From: Plicaturopsis crispa FD-325 SS-3
Lineage: Eukaryota > Basidiomycota > Agaricomycetes > Amylocorticiales > Amylocorticiaceae
DNA length: 64,000 bases
Assembly (NCBI GenBank): GCA_000827205.1
Contig: KN832555.1
Location: forward strand, 918,893-982,892
Direction of reading: 5' to 3'
Position 1 is the first letter of the stretch; every line of letters begins with the position of its first letter. Below the pieces are notes generated by a model. That model ran no database searches and was not told where the DNA came from. It saw only the letters and a program-made list of their open reading frames with translations. This document shows positions 45,681 through 57,602 of the stretch, in pieces. The translations under genes and the position numbers were made by a program.

Positions 45681-45928
45681 GGGCTCACTGCTGTCTTCCA
45701 CTGCTATTACTCGGACTATATTCAAGCACTGTAATTCATAATACATTGGCACGTCCATCGCCTGCCTCCATGGTTATCAGTGAGCGAACCTATCATGAGA
45801 ACCGCACAGTAGGCTCGTTTTCCCGCACGCCTGGTGCTCGCTCGACGAAGATTCGCAGTGGCGCTGTCCACCCTCGCGAGTCTTTAAATTGACGGTGAGT
45901 AACGTCGGATGCGGAGAAGAAGAGGATA

Positions 45929-47110
45929 TCACGCACTAGGTATGTCGATGAGGAGGTAACGGTATACGAAGTATCCTTCGTCATTCTGCACAATGTTAGT
46001 ATAAGCCCACAACTCTCGAGATTGAACGCACCCGGACCAAGTCTGCATGCACTTCGCCCTCAGTATACGTCTGTCCCTCCGCCTGCACCTCCGCATCCGT
46101 AGGCCCACCACGCACGCCCCGCAGCCCCGAGAACAGCCCAGCAAAGCTCCACCGACTACTTTCATTCCGCTTGCCACCATGCTCCTCTCTCACCGGCGCA
46201 GCCGTCGCAGGGTACTCCACCCTTGGCGCAGGGTCCCCACTCACATACCGTATCGCGCCCTTCGTCGCATCCCACGCGCCCCTCAGCTGCTCCCTTACAT
46301 CGCCCAGCGTCAGCTCGGACACTCGTATCGCGCCCTCGTTCACCCAGTCCAGCGCGGCGTCCGCGTACCCGCGCTCCCCCTGCGCGCGGCGGCGCTCGGC
46401 GTGCGGGGCGTGGCCCTCGACGAAGAAGTTGAGGATCATGTGCTCGCGCCCCGTCGAGTCGACCGCGATCTGCGAGGAGACGTGCCGGTTGCGGTGCCGC
46501 GGGCGCCCGGCGGAGGGGGCGTTGTTGTGGAACGTCAGCGGGCCGTGGAGGTACTTGGCCACCTACAGACGCGCTGGGGTGAGAGATGGACCGCAGACGG
46601 CTCGCAGGACGTACCTTGGGCGACGCTTTAATGCGTTCGCACGCATCACCGTAGAGGACGGTGGGGGAATTCCGCGAGAAGAGCTCGGAGGTGAGGGCGT
46701 ATATGAGCACGGCAGAGAGACCCGCGCCGAGGAGTATGACCGTCAAATTACTTGTACGCGCCGTCGCTCGCACAGCTGTATTCCCTGCGTCAGTCTCCCG
46801 CCAATAAATTATGGGCAAACGCACCCTTTCCACCGGGACTCAGTTCCGACCATTTTTTCTGCTTCACGCCGCCGCGTGCTGTCGGTTGGACAAGGCCAAG
46901 CTGGAAGGGTCCTACGGAGTCGTTTTTAGAGCGCGACGATGTGCGGCCGGCTTGATCGAGCGTCTGGGAGAGCACGGAGGATGGTATGGGGTCCCGGTGC
47001 GTCGCATAGCTTCGTGTGGACAGGAAGTGCGAGAAACGAATGCTTGGGCAGGTATGCGATACGCAGACGGCTGGCCGATGAAGCAGAATTTGCAGACGCA
47101 AGGAGCTCAT
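45929..47110 (-). CDS. TIM21: Tim21, TIM23 translocase subunit
   Basis: An inner-membrane protein that links the TOM and TIM23 complexes and couples import to the respiratory chain. The start MSSLRLQILLHRPAVC opens a basic presequence; 13 codons further upstream another Met exists but adds nothing presequence-like. A single membrane segment (LTVILLGAGLSAVLIYALTS) is followed by the intermembrane-space domain with LHGPLTFHNNAPS and HVSSQIAVDSTGREHM. After a last intron the protein ends EGYFVYRYLLIDIPSA. Four exons, all in frame. Long antisense frames across this GC-rich gene are shadows. Confidence 0.92.
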
Positions 47111-47329
47111 GGCGAACAGGTGCAGAAATGAGTTTTCTTGAAATTGCATCTTTCTCTTTACACGCGCGTGATTTGGACTACAAAACTTGGACTTTTGAGG
47201 CTGCTATGCTGCCTATCTCTCTACCTCGTGGGTATAACCTATGTAACACCATCGCTTTTGTAGACTAACTGGAGATGGTGAGCAAATTCCAGTGTCGTAT
47301 GAACCCCATAAATCTCACACCGTGTCTTG

Positions 47330-47332
47330 ACC
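47330..47332. repeat. left target-site duplication ACC
   Basis: ACC directly abuts the left CACTA terminus and matches the ACC directly after the right terminus at 52689-52691. Confidence 0.7.
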
Positions 47333-47502
47333 CACTATGGAACCCAGAATGGGTGGGAGTAGCTAAGTAATAAAGCGAGGTTTGTTGTTCACTCAGGAAA
47401 CGAGTGGGACCCTAGCTAAAGATGAAAGAGCCAATGTCGCTTGGGTGTACTGGGTGAAACCGATTCACTTGTACATCTAGTCAGAGTAGCCAATGTCAAA
47501 TT

Positions 47503-50500
47503 CTATGTATCAATACTGTCTAAGTCCTCATGATATGCGCGCGCTAAATCACCGCTGCGGTCGATGATCGCCCATCGGTTTCCCACCGGTACCCGTCCGA
47601 CAAGGCACTGCAAGCATGTAATGTCGACCACCTCCAAGCGCCCGTAGTGCGAGTAATAATGCATGTCCAGATCGTTGTGCGCCTCGACGTCACACGTGCG
47701 GATAGCGGCCAGTATAAGTGCGGTCGGGGTTGTAAGCCCAAGATCTGGCGAGGCCGGGAGGTTTACCACGAGAATGTGCTGCAATTGTCCGTAAAACGAT
47801 TCCGTGCGATAGACTGGCTGCACCCGCCGGCGTGATGCGTGTATATCAACAAGCATATCATACTGCGGGAGACAGTTCGGATGAGACCCAATAGTATAGC
47901 ATATACATGACTAAAACACGTACCCGAACATGGCTTGCGTCACGCCGATCCTCGGCATATGAACGTAGAGTGGAGGCGTTCATAGTGTCACCTCCATCGA
48001 GGCGGCTCACTCGACCCCACTGCTCGACATCCGTCGAGGAAAAGTGTCGACGGATAACAGCGGCGGTTGCGCCGAAACGGGTTGAAAGGCAGATCACAAT
48101 CTTGTTAAAGATGGTGTCGGGGATCGAGGATGAGGGCCTACGCGGGGGTAGCAGGACACAGGTCGGATCTTAATGCACATGCTTGTAAGCAAGAGCATCG
48201 AGAGGTACATAACTTTAGACCACTTACAAGATGGCAGTGCAAGGCTCCCGGGAGCGGAGCGCTTCGGGGGCTTCAACGATAGCATCTCCGCAAGATCATA
48301 CTTGATCTTGATGTGGGATAGACGTGCCGTTGCGACTACGTGCTCATCAATGCTTGCCCACGGGAAACGACGGCTCCGAATCGCTGGCTGCAAAAGGCCG
48401 CAGAATCGCTCCATGGGAAACGCCCACGATGCCCACATCGGTCCCGAGAACTCGATGCTGTCGGCAATGTGCAGCAGGGCGTGTATAGTAACCGGGCATG
48501 TTGAAAGGCGGTCCGGTGAATACTGATAGTAAAGTCTGGAGTGAAGAGGTCAACGATCCGCGGCAATAAAGATGAAATCGCAGGAGGAGGCTTACTGCTC
48601 GTATTTCTTAACCCAGCTTTGGAACCCCGTACGAAGATCGGATATGTCTGAGCGTGTAATTTCGAACTGTAGGCATTTGTTGATAAGCCGTACGAGGTCG
48701 ATGAAATGCTCATAATAGACCGGGCGTCTGAACTTGCGGTGCAAAAGTACAGGCCCAAGATAAAGCATCCAGAAGGACCATGCGTCTGCCGTACACGCGG
48801 ACTTGTCGTCCGCAACGTTCGGTGGTCTGGCGCCGAATGCACCGGGGATCGTTGAGCCTGAGTCTGCAGTAGCCTTTCCGATCGCTTCCCAGACCTTCGG
48901 CTGAAAATGGTAGGATCCGCTGCCTTCGTCAAGGCCCTTGAAATCCCCTGTCCACAAGAGCACAAGGTTCTTGAGGACGTTCTCGTAGATAAGGTGCATA
49001 AAATCATATGGAAAGCAGCCTGGAAACGAGAGCGACGAAAGACAAGATAGTACGGGGACACCTTTGATTCCGTATTTCATAGAAAGCCGGTTTTCATCGG
49101 CGGCGCTGAGCGTGTACTGGACCTCCCGAGCCTGGTGCATGAATTCGGAATGATTGCGAAGCGGGAGATTGGATGGATCATAAGTCTTGACTTTGTTGGT
49201 GTTTCGAACACTAGGATGCCGCGATCGATCGAGAGGCACGTAATGTGCAGGCGCGCGGCTGTCGGGGACACGAAGGCCAGTGATATTGCACATACGACAC
49301 GGTGTAAGACCATTATGGCCTTTCATGCGCATGATCATGGACATAGCAGGGATATCTCCGAAGACAAGAATTAGATACGCGCGCAGCGCGAAAAGCTCGG
49401 CGGTGGCGATATCGTAAGCACGAACACCCATGGCGAGTGTCACAAGCTCCTCGATGGCAGGCCAGAGGAAGGAGTCGAAGTCCTTGGGTTTCTTCGGGCC
49501 TGGAATGACACCAATGCACATGATGTGCTCGATATGGAAGCGAATCTCGGGAGGGAGGTTGTAGTTAAAGAGGATAAGTGGCCACGCGGTCTTCTTTCGT
49601 CGACGGAATGGCCCAAAGCCATCGGTAGAGAGACCGAGTGCGATATCACGCCGGTCGTCGAAGAACTTGTGTGGTTGACGATGACCGTCGACAACAACAT
49701 GCTGATCTGCAAGCGCACGATAGTGGCTAGCGTCAAAGGTGTCTTTTACAATGTTTGGGTCATGCACAAATTCGTGCCGGTAGCGCATCTGCTGTACGAG
49801 ACCTCGATTCTTGTAGTATGCGATTAGTCGGGGTGTGAAGGGAACGTAGGTAAACTTCTTCCGAGGAAAACCATCGTGGTTGTAACGCGGCTCTTTGCAG
49901 TACGGGCACTGTGTTTCGTCGGCATGGGGTCCCGTATAGCAGCAGCAAGAGTTGGGACAGCAGTCGTATCGCACCGGTTTCAAGGCCGCGAGAGACGCCG
50001 CCCGTGCTTTCGTTGCTTTGATCGAAGCTACGTCTGCGGTGGGAAATACGTATGGAAGTTTGTTGAATGTTGCATTGGTCATATGGGATTCCGTCTTGAA
50101 AGCAAAAGTACGCAAAAGCGCAAGGTCTTCCTCGGTGAGCTCGTCCGCTAATAGGTGGGCTATAAGACAGAAGAATCACCATAAGGATTGAGATTCACGT
50201 ACCCAGTTCAGCAGCTTCCCGCTCGAAGTTGTCATTGATGGCCTCCTCGAGGGTACGGCCGTCAAAGAGGAGATAGTCGTCCTCGTCGTCATCCCCGGAT
50301 CCATCCATATCATCACCGCTATCCGCTTGCCCGTCCTCGAAGTCATAACCCTCACCCTCGTCCTCACCCTCGTCCTCATCCTCCTCATCGCTGCAATCTT
50401 CGACAGTCGCTCGTCGGCTGCGCGGCCATGATTCGTGCTGCGCGCTCTCGGCGGCGGCAGCGGCTGCAGCAGCTCTATCTGCGAACACTTGAGGCATCCC

Positions 50501-50920
50501 GGACCCGGTATACGGAGCATCGCTGTGGTCCCCGTGCTCGTTACCGGCTCCTGGATCCTCCCCGTGCATCTCGTCGTCTCTATCCGGAGCGGGAATATCG
50601 GACTCCCCGCGCTCCTCGGAGAAATAGCGCATCTGCGTGCGACCGATGAGGTTATTGGGTGGGGCGGGAGCGTCCGCGACAAGATGTAGAGCGGGCGGGA
50701 GGCCATGCAGAACTGGGGCGTGATGCTGCGCGGGTTCGGCGCCCAGTGGCCGAGTCCGTGAGCGAGAATCTGAGCTCTGTGTCGCACGCGCTGCGAGGAC
50801 TACCTTCTCTATGCGGGGTATCGAGAGGCCTTGACGGTGTCGTCTCTCGGTGCGCTCGTCGACGGTTTGGCGGCAACACGGGCAGACAACCTTTTTCTTA
50901 GCAGTTTTAGTCTTCGGCAT
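47503..50920 (-). CDS. Tnp2-family CACTA transposase
   Basis: The transposase of the surrounding element. Five exons read in frame with no stops. Exon 1 begins MPKTKTAKKKVVCPCCRQ, with a CxxC zinc-ribbon-like start, and has a long acidic region. Exon 2 (about 500 codons) has the Tnp2 core: CCCYTG, CPYCKEPRY, ALGLSTDGFGPF, RFHIEHIMCIGVIPGPKKP, LVFGDIPAMSMIMRMKGHNG and FPYDFMHLIYENV. These hold candidate DDE/D residues. Later exons include FSGPMWASWAFPMERFCG and the terminal part ending at 47503. A Met 30 nt upstream (50950) overlaps a TATA box, so I chose 50920. The element's second gene diverges from this start. Confidence 0.88.
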
Positions 50921-50949
50921 GGTCTGGGTACGGTCGTGAGCCTTGAACA

Positions 50950-50956
50950 TTATATA
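50950..50956 (-). promoter_or_regulatory. TATA box of transposase gene
   Basis: TATATAA on the minus strand, 30 nt upstream of the chosen transposase start. It overlaps the upstream Met codon, which argues against using that Met. Confidence 0.4.
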
Positions 50957-51217
50957 GAAGGGAAAAATACATACAATATAGCTATTTCACGGGGTAAAAT
51001 GCACAGCTGGGTGTGAGGGAAGGACTGCGAGAGTTTGTGCAACGGGCGAGTGCAGCGCGATCACCTGACTTGCGGGTCCACGTTAGATTTGAAATATGGA
51101 TCTGCCTCCGAGGATAGCGACTTACCCTCATATATTGGCCATGCCGCTCTCTCCTTCGTTACGCCCACCACCACGCCCCCGTTGACCTTGAGTCTATCAG
51201 TACTCTCCCTGTGCACC

Positions 51218-52278
51218 ATGCCACCTAAGAGCAACTCACCATCTACGGCAGCCGCTGGTACGACTGTCTCAAGACGCACACGACGCACACAGGGCGGAGG
51301 ACGCGGACTCGGAGACCGTAGCAACGCGCGTGGAGGCGGAACCGGAGGAGGCGGAGGCGGGCGTGCAGCACTTGCTGGGCCTTCCAGGGCCGCGCAGAGC
51401 AATTCGGACCACGAAGAGGAGGGTGGAGAGGGTGCCGACGCGCACAGCGAGGCCCTCAAGAAGGCGCTTGCCGAGGTCGCGGAGCTTCGAGGTGCGGGGT
51501 GTCCCTTCTTTCCCTTACGAGTGCTAAGCTGGATCCTAGCACGATTGGACACCGAGGCGACCGCTAGGAGAGAGGCTGAAGAGAGGGCGGTAGAGATAGC
51601 CGCCGAGAAAGCTGCGAACAGCGCCGACCACGACGAGCCAGAAGTGATACAGGTGATCAAAAAACCGAAAGGCGAGGCAGGAAACTTGAAGAACGGCTAC
51701 CGCCTGATCACAGCGATGAAGTTGGATGGGTGCGAGAAGGACGAAGAGGAGTACGCGTCGATCTTGGTATGTGGGTCCTGGGAAGAAATCCTCGAGATCA
51801 ACGTCTGTTCCCCGTGACGTAACTTGGCTGATAATCAACGTTCAGCGTTCCATCCACACTCACGTTATACAAGCCAACTTGGACTTCACCGCCGAATATC
51901 GTAGCCAAGATGACGAAGCCCTCGTCAAAGTCTTCAAAATGGTGAGCAGAAACCTTTGATTTCATAGCTAGTACTTACCGATTACTGTTCTGACAGACGC
52001 GGAAGGTCCATCCGTACACGACAAAGCAGCGATTTCCCGCGTACTGGCCGCTCGCCGACATGGTCAAGCAATACCTGCGGAACCACCGCAAGTACATGGT
52101 TTCCGAGGGCCGCCTCGCACCCAGCGCCAGGTCAAGAAAGCGTCGCGCAACGATCGACGCGCGTGCGAGCGGGCGGAATGTCCGTAGGAAAACCAGGCAC
52201 ATCGACGAGGAGGAGGAAGGTGGCGAGGAAGACGACGAGGAAGGATCTGGTTCGAATGAGAGCGGTGGTGAAGCTTAG
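51218..52278 (+). CDS. accessory gene of the CACTA element, unknown function
   Basis: The second gene of the transposon, diverging from the transposase. Four exons join in frame from MPPKSNSPSTAAAG to NESGGEA. The N terminus is low complexity, rich in Gly, Arg and Ser. It is followed by a probable coiled coil (RLDTEATARREAEERAVEIA) and a short conserved-looking region (FTAEYRSQDDEALVKVFKM, HPYTTKQRFPAYWPLADMVK). The C terminus is basic (SRKRRATIDARA) and then strongly acidic. A nuclear, DNA-binding helper like the second protein of plant CACTA elements is a reasonable inference, but I see no homology that proves it. Confidence 0.7.
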
Positions 52279-52870
52279 AGTGTAATGTCTGTCATTTCTG
52301 TTATCTTTCTTGTGTTCCTACCCCTCCTGTAACGACTTTTAACGACCTCTAACGACCGTATACGAAATGTAATGATTTATAGCTCGAACCGCGAGGGGTA
52401 CCCGATTGTCCTTTACAGCCAGAGTAACTCTATTGAACCAATAGTTCGGGTGAAAATTCAATCACTCACGGACAAAGCTGAAAGCGCTATGTCAAAATGG
52501 CCGCTCAGGAGTGAGTCAAAACGGACATCCAAGGAGCTAAAGGCGCTTGGTTTTACATAGAGCCGATTCACTCATGTACATAGTGAATATTTTGAAATCA
52601 AGTCACACCTGCTATGCGCGAGAGTCACAGTAGCGAAGTCTCAGGGTGATTACCCCGGTCAAAATCGCTCTGTCTGGGTCGCATAGTGACCGTGTCTGAG
52701 GATTTCGTACTTTCGTAATTGTCAACGCCGCGTGTCTAGAATGAGCACCGAAGGTCATATCGCCGCAGGGCCTTCCTGTATCCAGCCCCCAAGGCTGTTG
52801 CGGTCTCAGACCCTTCAAAACTGTCCGATAGGACTGTGCATCTTGAATCCTCCTGTATAACTTCCCCCAG

Positions 52871-54815
52871 ATGCACATAACGTTCAACCCACCTCTGGGC
52901 GAGCACGTAGTGGCTGCGGTGCCGCCCGAGGCGGAGGATGTAGAGCTCCACTTCACGGCGACGTTCGGCTCCCGTAGAGACTACGACGAATTCAAGGGCG
53001 CTGGCGCAAGGCTTGAGGTGTGGACAGAGCTACAGGTCGGTGCGAAACCGGTAGGGCAGTGGGGGGAGCTGGCTTTCCCGTATGAGCCCCGTGCGGTAGA
53101 CGACCTAGGATCCACAGACATCGACATCGGAAATACGTTCTCTCTTTTACCTGCGGATGGCTTAGGCGGCACGAGCCCCGATGAACAGCTTACGCTGAGC
53201 CTGACGTTCAAGTCTCGCCTGTACGACCGCACGCAGGCCGGGTATACGTACCGATTGATATACCCCCACGGCGTAGAATGGTTGGGGGAGTTCGGGCGAG
53301 ACGGGGTGCTCCTGTTTAAGCGCGAGGACCCTCGCCTAGCTCTCAGCGAAGGCTGGCGGTCGCATTCAGGCGCATCTTATGAATGGCAGTCGACACCTGC
53401 TCAGGTCGGCCTGGACCCAGAGCATGAAGTAGCCAAGCTATCCACTGAGTTTGAGTGGTATATTTGGGCTGTAGGCGACAGCAGGTAAAGCCCATTGCCC
53501 GTATCTCCTCTGGCACTTGCTGATCGGGGTCTCTGAATTGTGCAGTGTTCCTCGCCTGCACACCCTGGCAGATCCGTTCAGTGCGTGCGCTGCAGCTACG
53601 TTTATCCCACGCGCTCGCCATGGCCAAGTAGCTATACCGCAGCCCTTCGTACTCTCGGCCAATGAATCAGACGACTTCAACATCTCGTTGAGGCCCGACG
53701 GAGTGGTTGTATATACCAAGGACCGTAGTGGCATCCGTGCAGGAGGCTTGCGTCTACGACCACCACGCACCTCCTCCGATGGGGGACTTTCAGAAAACCA
53801 GTACGAGGCATTCGTCGGGGGAGCTACCAGCGGGTGCGCTACCCATGCTTTCATCTACGATTCTGCGGATCCTTCGCGCGGGACGCTAGGGACAGGCACA
53901 GTCATACCCACATGTGCAGTGGAGGCACCTATCACTTTAGCCCGCGTCTCTCGTTGGACGCTGTCTGCTCTCATCCATCATACATCCAACTTTGCGATAT
54001 ACTCTCGGGCAGCGTCTACCTTCCGATTCCTCGACAGCACCGAACCCTCTGAGGATATCGTGTTCGCTGTCGGTCCAATAGGCAGCCAGTTCGTTGTATC
54101 TCCCGCTCACGTCCTGAGCGGTGAAGATGCTGCATGGCACATCGCCATCTTAACCCCTCACGAAAAGCCGCGCTTTGAGGGAGGCTCGCTGTCTGTCTCT
54201 AGTGCGGCGAGGCCTCCTACGCCCCCTCCCACGCCTCCCCCTCCCGTCGCACCCTCACAATCCACAATCCCCATTGAGACGACCCGAGCGGAGCCGCGCA
54301 CGAGCACTGCGCTGACTGTACGCCCTAGCGTTCCTAGGAACCAGGTGCTGCGCTATATAATGCATATCCTCTCTGCGCTTGTTGTATTCCTGCAATCCGC
54401 CATTGTCGGTGCCATCCTCTACCCCTACGCGTCGCTAGCCAGAACACCCCGCAACGAAACAAACACGACCTTTAACGATGATGACGACGACGACGATGAC
54501 ACAGCGATTCCTCCACGCGAGGCGAATAGATCGGAGGAGCCGGTGACAGTGGAAGAGGAACCAGACACCTCAGATGCCACCAGCGTCCTCACCGAACCCG
54601 CGGCGGAGAAACCTGCGCTCCTCGTAAAGATGCATGCCGGGGTTGCCACCGTACTCTTGCGGTCGGACAATGTGACTGCGTCCCTCCATGGCGTCAATAT
54701 CGAGCGCTATGGCAAGCCGGTCACCCCGCGGGTGACGAGGGGAGAGGGATCGACGTTCTTGATGGAGTTCGATTTCCCCGAGGGCGAGGGACTGTTGAAA
54801 ATATCGCTGGTGTAA
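52871..54815 (+). CDS. hypothetical protein with C-terminal membrane segment
   Basis: Family not recognised. Two exons: MHITFNPPLGEHVVAAVPPE to AVGDS, and VPRLHTLADPFSACAAATFI to the end, joined over a GTAAAG..GTGCAG intron. The N-terminal region is rich in beta-strand-like stretches (LHFTATFGSRRDYDEF, YTYRLIYPHGVEWLGEFG). A Pro-rich linker (PPTPPPTPPPP) precedes a hydrophobic helix (YIMHILSALVVFLQSAIVGA). After it come an eight-Asp run and a globular C terminus ending LLKISLV. It could be a tail-anchored membrane protein. It lies 183 bp beyond the right end of the transposon, so the insertion may sit in its promoter. Confidence 0.7.
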
Positions 54816-55045
54816 TCCAGGTAAAATAAGCGGAGGCAACTGTAGTCGTGGCTCTATCCTGCGGCTAAGGGTGGCCTGTAAAATGTAAGTGTTCTGTTCC
54901 AACACCAAATGATAGAAGATATGTATCCACGATCAACTGTTTGTCGTCACCAAAATACAATTGTTACACACGAGCTAGGACGATACATGGCGGCGCGGGG
55001 CCGCGCGGCACGATATAATGATACTTCAAGATGCTCTCTCTCTTT

Positions 55046-56120
55046 CTAGTCGATATCCATGCGTTCGCGTTCTCCGTCGTCGTCGTGTTGATGCTGCGTT
55101 CGACGATCTCGAGGAGAGCCGTATGCTGAGACAGACTGCGCGACGATATCGTCCAGCGCTTCCGGTGAAAGGTCGTATTCGTATCCACGAACGACTATCG
55201 CATATGCAGCTGGAACACGGACATCAACAAACCTGACACAACGGGGTTATAGAGCATGGAGGATTTACTGTCTTCGATTTTTTCTAGCGACTGGCCGGTG
55301 ACGGCCTGTTTCTTCGAGAGTTCTCGCACGTACGGCGTGAACCGCTCGAAATCTACGTCGTGGAATACGTTAGACATAATCGAGTCAAGTCCAGGGAGCG
55401 GCATCACCTGCTTTACACCGTCGGACAAATGCGCAAACATCGCTGGCTTTCGTGCGACCCCCTCTCCGAGCAATCCCTGTGATTGCGAACCGCATAAGCT
55501 CGCCAGTGAGGTCAGACAGCCCCAAGAGATAGTCGTCCATCGTTAGAGGGAAATACTAGAGCAGTCGCAATTAAGGTAAGCCGTCTAATTCAGCGCGAAG
55601 TCTCCGTGAGGCTGCTGCGCGTACGCACAGGGACGCCGTCCGTGTCTGCCACCGTGCTCTGCACATAGTTGAAAGGCACAAGGGATCCGTGTTGCAGATA
55701 ATATGCGAAACTCAGCGCTTCAATGTATTCCTGGAGGCCTGGTGAGACTTGTCTGTGGTGTCGCCAGAACCGATCGCCTTGCAGCTCTTCCTTCATCTCA
55801 GAGTAGAAGGTCTGAACCTCGCGTAGCTTTGCATACGCCTCGGAGGCTGCGCGCTCGGCAAGGACCTGATCAGATTCATCGCTTTCTGTGGTCACGATGC
55901 GATGAAGGAAAAATATGGTTTTCTTCGAGATGTTGGTGATATCCCGACTGGTCTGTAACAGCGTCTTCGTGAGCATGGAAGAAATGCCTCTGAGGTAGAA
56001 GCAGACCTTTATGAGTCTCTCTCTTCTGTCGTTGAACTCGTCTAATTCCTGGCGAAATCCGTCGAAAAAATCTAACACAATGTCCTTCGACGGTATTGCC
56101 TCAGATATGCCGGTCGACAT
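55046..56120 (-). CDS. TRAX: TRAX (translin-associated factor X)
   Basis: Partner of translin in the C3PO ribonuclease complex, which cleaves small RNAs and tRNA fragments. The start MSTGISEAIPSKD leads into FFDGFRQELDEFNDRRERL, then TSRDITNISKKTIFFLHRI. The metal-binding acidic residues of the TRAX active site appear intact: Glu-Tyr-Ile-Glu in LQEYIEALSFAYYLQHG, and Asp-x3-Glu in SDLTGELMRFAI. The C-terminal part has LSKKQAVTGQSLEKIED and RGYEYDLSPEALDDIVAQ, ending MDID at 55046. Six or so exons. An upstream in-frame Met (56183) is possible. Translin itself is not in the window. Confidence 0.88.
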
Positions 56121-56365
56121 GGGTACGCAGATATTTTTGAGTGCGGGACCCGCCGGGTACAAGATGGTTTGTTGAGAGATCAAGACTCAAGAGAGATATG
56201 AAAGTCAGAGTGAATTACATATGAAGTCCGCCGCAGACGGTAGACCCAGGCCGCATCTTACGCCCGTCGTCTTCTGAACCGTCGTTGTGCTGCCGTGCGT
56301 TTCGCCGTTCTACCCCTTCTGCGCCTTGTCTCTCTACTTGAACGCTCGGAAAGCTTGCTGCCATC

Positions 56366-57342
56366 ATGTCTTTCGCTCCTAGACCAGGCTGCCCCATGTG
56401 CGGCATAGTCTCGACGGCCGCACATGCGACTCACAATTCACCTCGCTCGCCATCGTTTCCAATAGGGTCTACACAACCAGAAGTGCTCTGGCGAGACGAT
56501 AATTTCACTGCATATCGAGAGAAATTGCACCCAGTGTCTAGCAAGGGACATATCATCATCGCATTCAAGTTTGTCTATTTCTTCGATGCGGAGGTAGAGT
56601 TTACTGACAACGTGTCCGCAGTCTGCACGTACCTTCAATATACACGCTTGTGTGTAGCCCGTAGTTTCGCGATATCTCTATAGTTATTGATGCATGTGCT
56701 TTCTTTCAGTCGTCCAGCGACCTGCCGCTCCTGGTGAACATACGGAACCTCGCCAACCGCCTCCTCTCTGGCTTAGCGACACGACCGACCCGCTCCTCAG
56801 ACCTAACGTCGCCAACAACACCCGTCCCGACTACGCAACTCACGCACTTACCTGTTGACTCCGAATTCCACATTGGCTTCATTACGCCGCCGTTCAAAGA
56901 TAGCAAAATTCCGGTGACAGACCATCTACACGCCCATGCCTACATTGGCCCAGGTGATCTAATGGGATGGTGGAGGGGCATTGCATACGGGCCCATGGCG
57001 TGGTATCCCATCGATGACCTGGTTGCAGAAATTCGGTGAGTCTGCGCATACCCTGTTGTTCAATATCTCCGGCTTACCTCCGTATACAGGGAATCCGTGT
57101 CGAACAATCGAGTAAAGTCGGGATACCAAAATCGACGCTCGGCGCCTATCGATTCAGTGCCTCATGCGGGAGCACGAGCGGGCACTGCGAGTGGCGTGGA
57201 AGTGACAGAACCTGGGCTGGCGAATCCTGACCTCGAGAGTGGCGACGGGAGTCCGACGAGCCTGCGACCACAAACGCCCGCCACGCCCGCCCGAAGCACT
57301 ACACCACTGAACCAAATCCCGGCACTCAACTTACGCGTATAG
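56366..57342 (+). CDS. HIT-like (histidine triad) protein
   Basis: A histidine-triad-type nucleotide hydrolase or transferase. Four exons: MSFAPRPGCPMCGIVS with a CxxC pair, through SKGHIIIAF; a short exon with NLHVPSIYTL; then SSSDLPLLVNIRNLANRLL to the triad DHLHAHAYIGPGD (His-x-His-x-His); then ESVSNNRVKSGY and a low-complexity Ser/Thr/Pro tail. The triad is followed by a Trp-rich segment (MGWWRGIAYGPMAWYP), seen in a fungal HIT-like subgroup. The short second exon was found because only it keeps frame between AF and SSSD. The substrate is unknown. It is divergent from TRAX, with 245 bp between the starts. Confidence 0.82.
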
Positions 57343-57602
57343 GTCACGATATAAATCGATGTTTTCTTTCACTCTTCTGCGGTTGTTTTCTTCTACTTTA
57401 CTGAGCCAACTCCGGGACTTTCACAATGCGCAAATTTTCATATACCTACTGCAGTCTCCGTAACATTGCTCCGTCGTACTGGTTGTGTGTGGAAAGCGGT
57501 GTATATTTATACAATGCGCACGCTGCGCGCGTACCCAGTGGTGTCCTTGTTTTATATCAGAGTATACATTATTATCCTTAGTATTAAGAGTCCCGCAGTG
57601 CG
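57343..57602. other. convergent 3' UTRs
   Basis: Short AT-rich stretch between the 3' ends of the HIT gene (+) and BLM10 copy 2 (-). No gene seen. Confidence 0.5.

Larger units (their letters stand above)
47333..52688. mobile_element. CACTA/EnSpm DNA transposon, apparently complete
   Basis: A 5.36-kb class II element. The left end reads CACTATGGAACCCAGA and the right end, in reverse complement, CACTATGCGACCCAGA, matching at 14 of 16 positions. Both ends are flanked by the trinucleotide ACC (47330-47332 and 52689-52691), the 3-bp target duplication expected for CACTA elements. A subterminal motif, CCGATTCACT(CA)TGTACAT, occurs near both ends (47460-47476 and 52563-52581) in direct orientation. 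Inside are a Tnp2-type transposase gene (-) and a divergent second gene (+). Both read open after splicing, so the element could be autonomous and young. It sits between Tim21 and an unrelated hypothetical gene, interrupting neither coding region. Confidence 0.88.

Noticed and set aside
46162-46929. Long frames on both strands (223 and 252 codons)
   Set aside because: They are shadows of Tim21, whose exons and membrane segment are clear.
52579-52585. Alternative right end of the CACTA element at an inner CATAGTG
   Set aside because: Its flanking bases do not match the left ACC, and the terminal-repeat match stops after 7 bp; the CATAGTG at 52682-52688 gives 14 of 16 matches and an ACC duplication.
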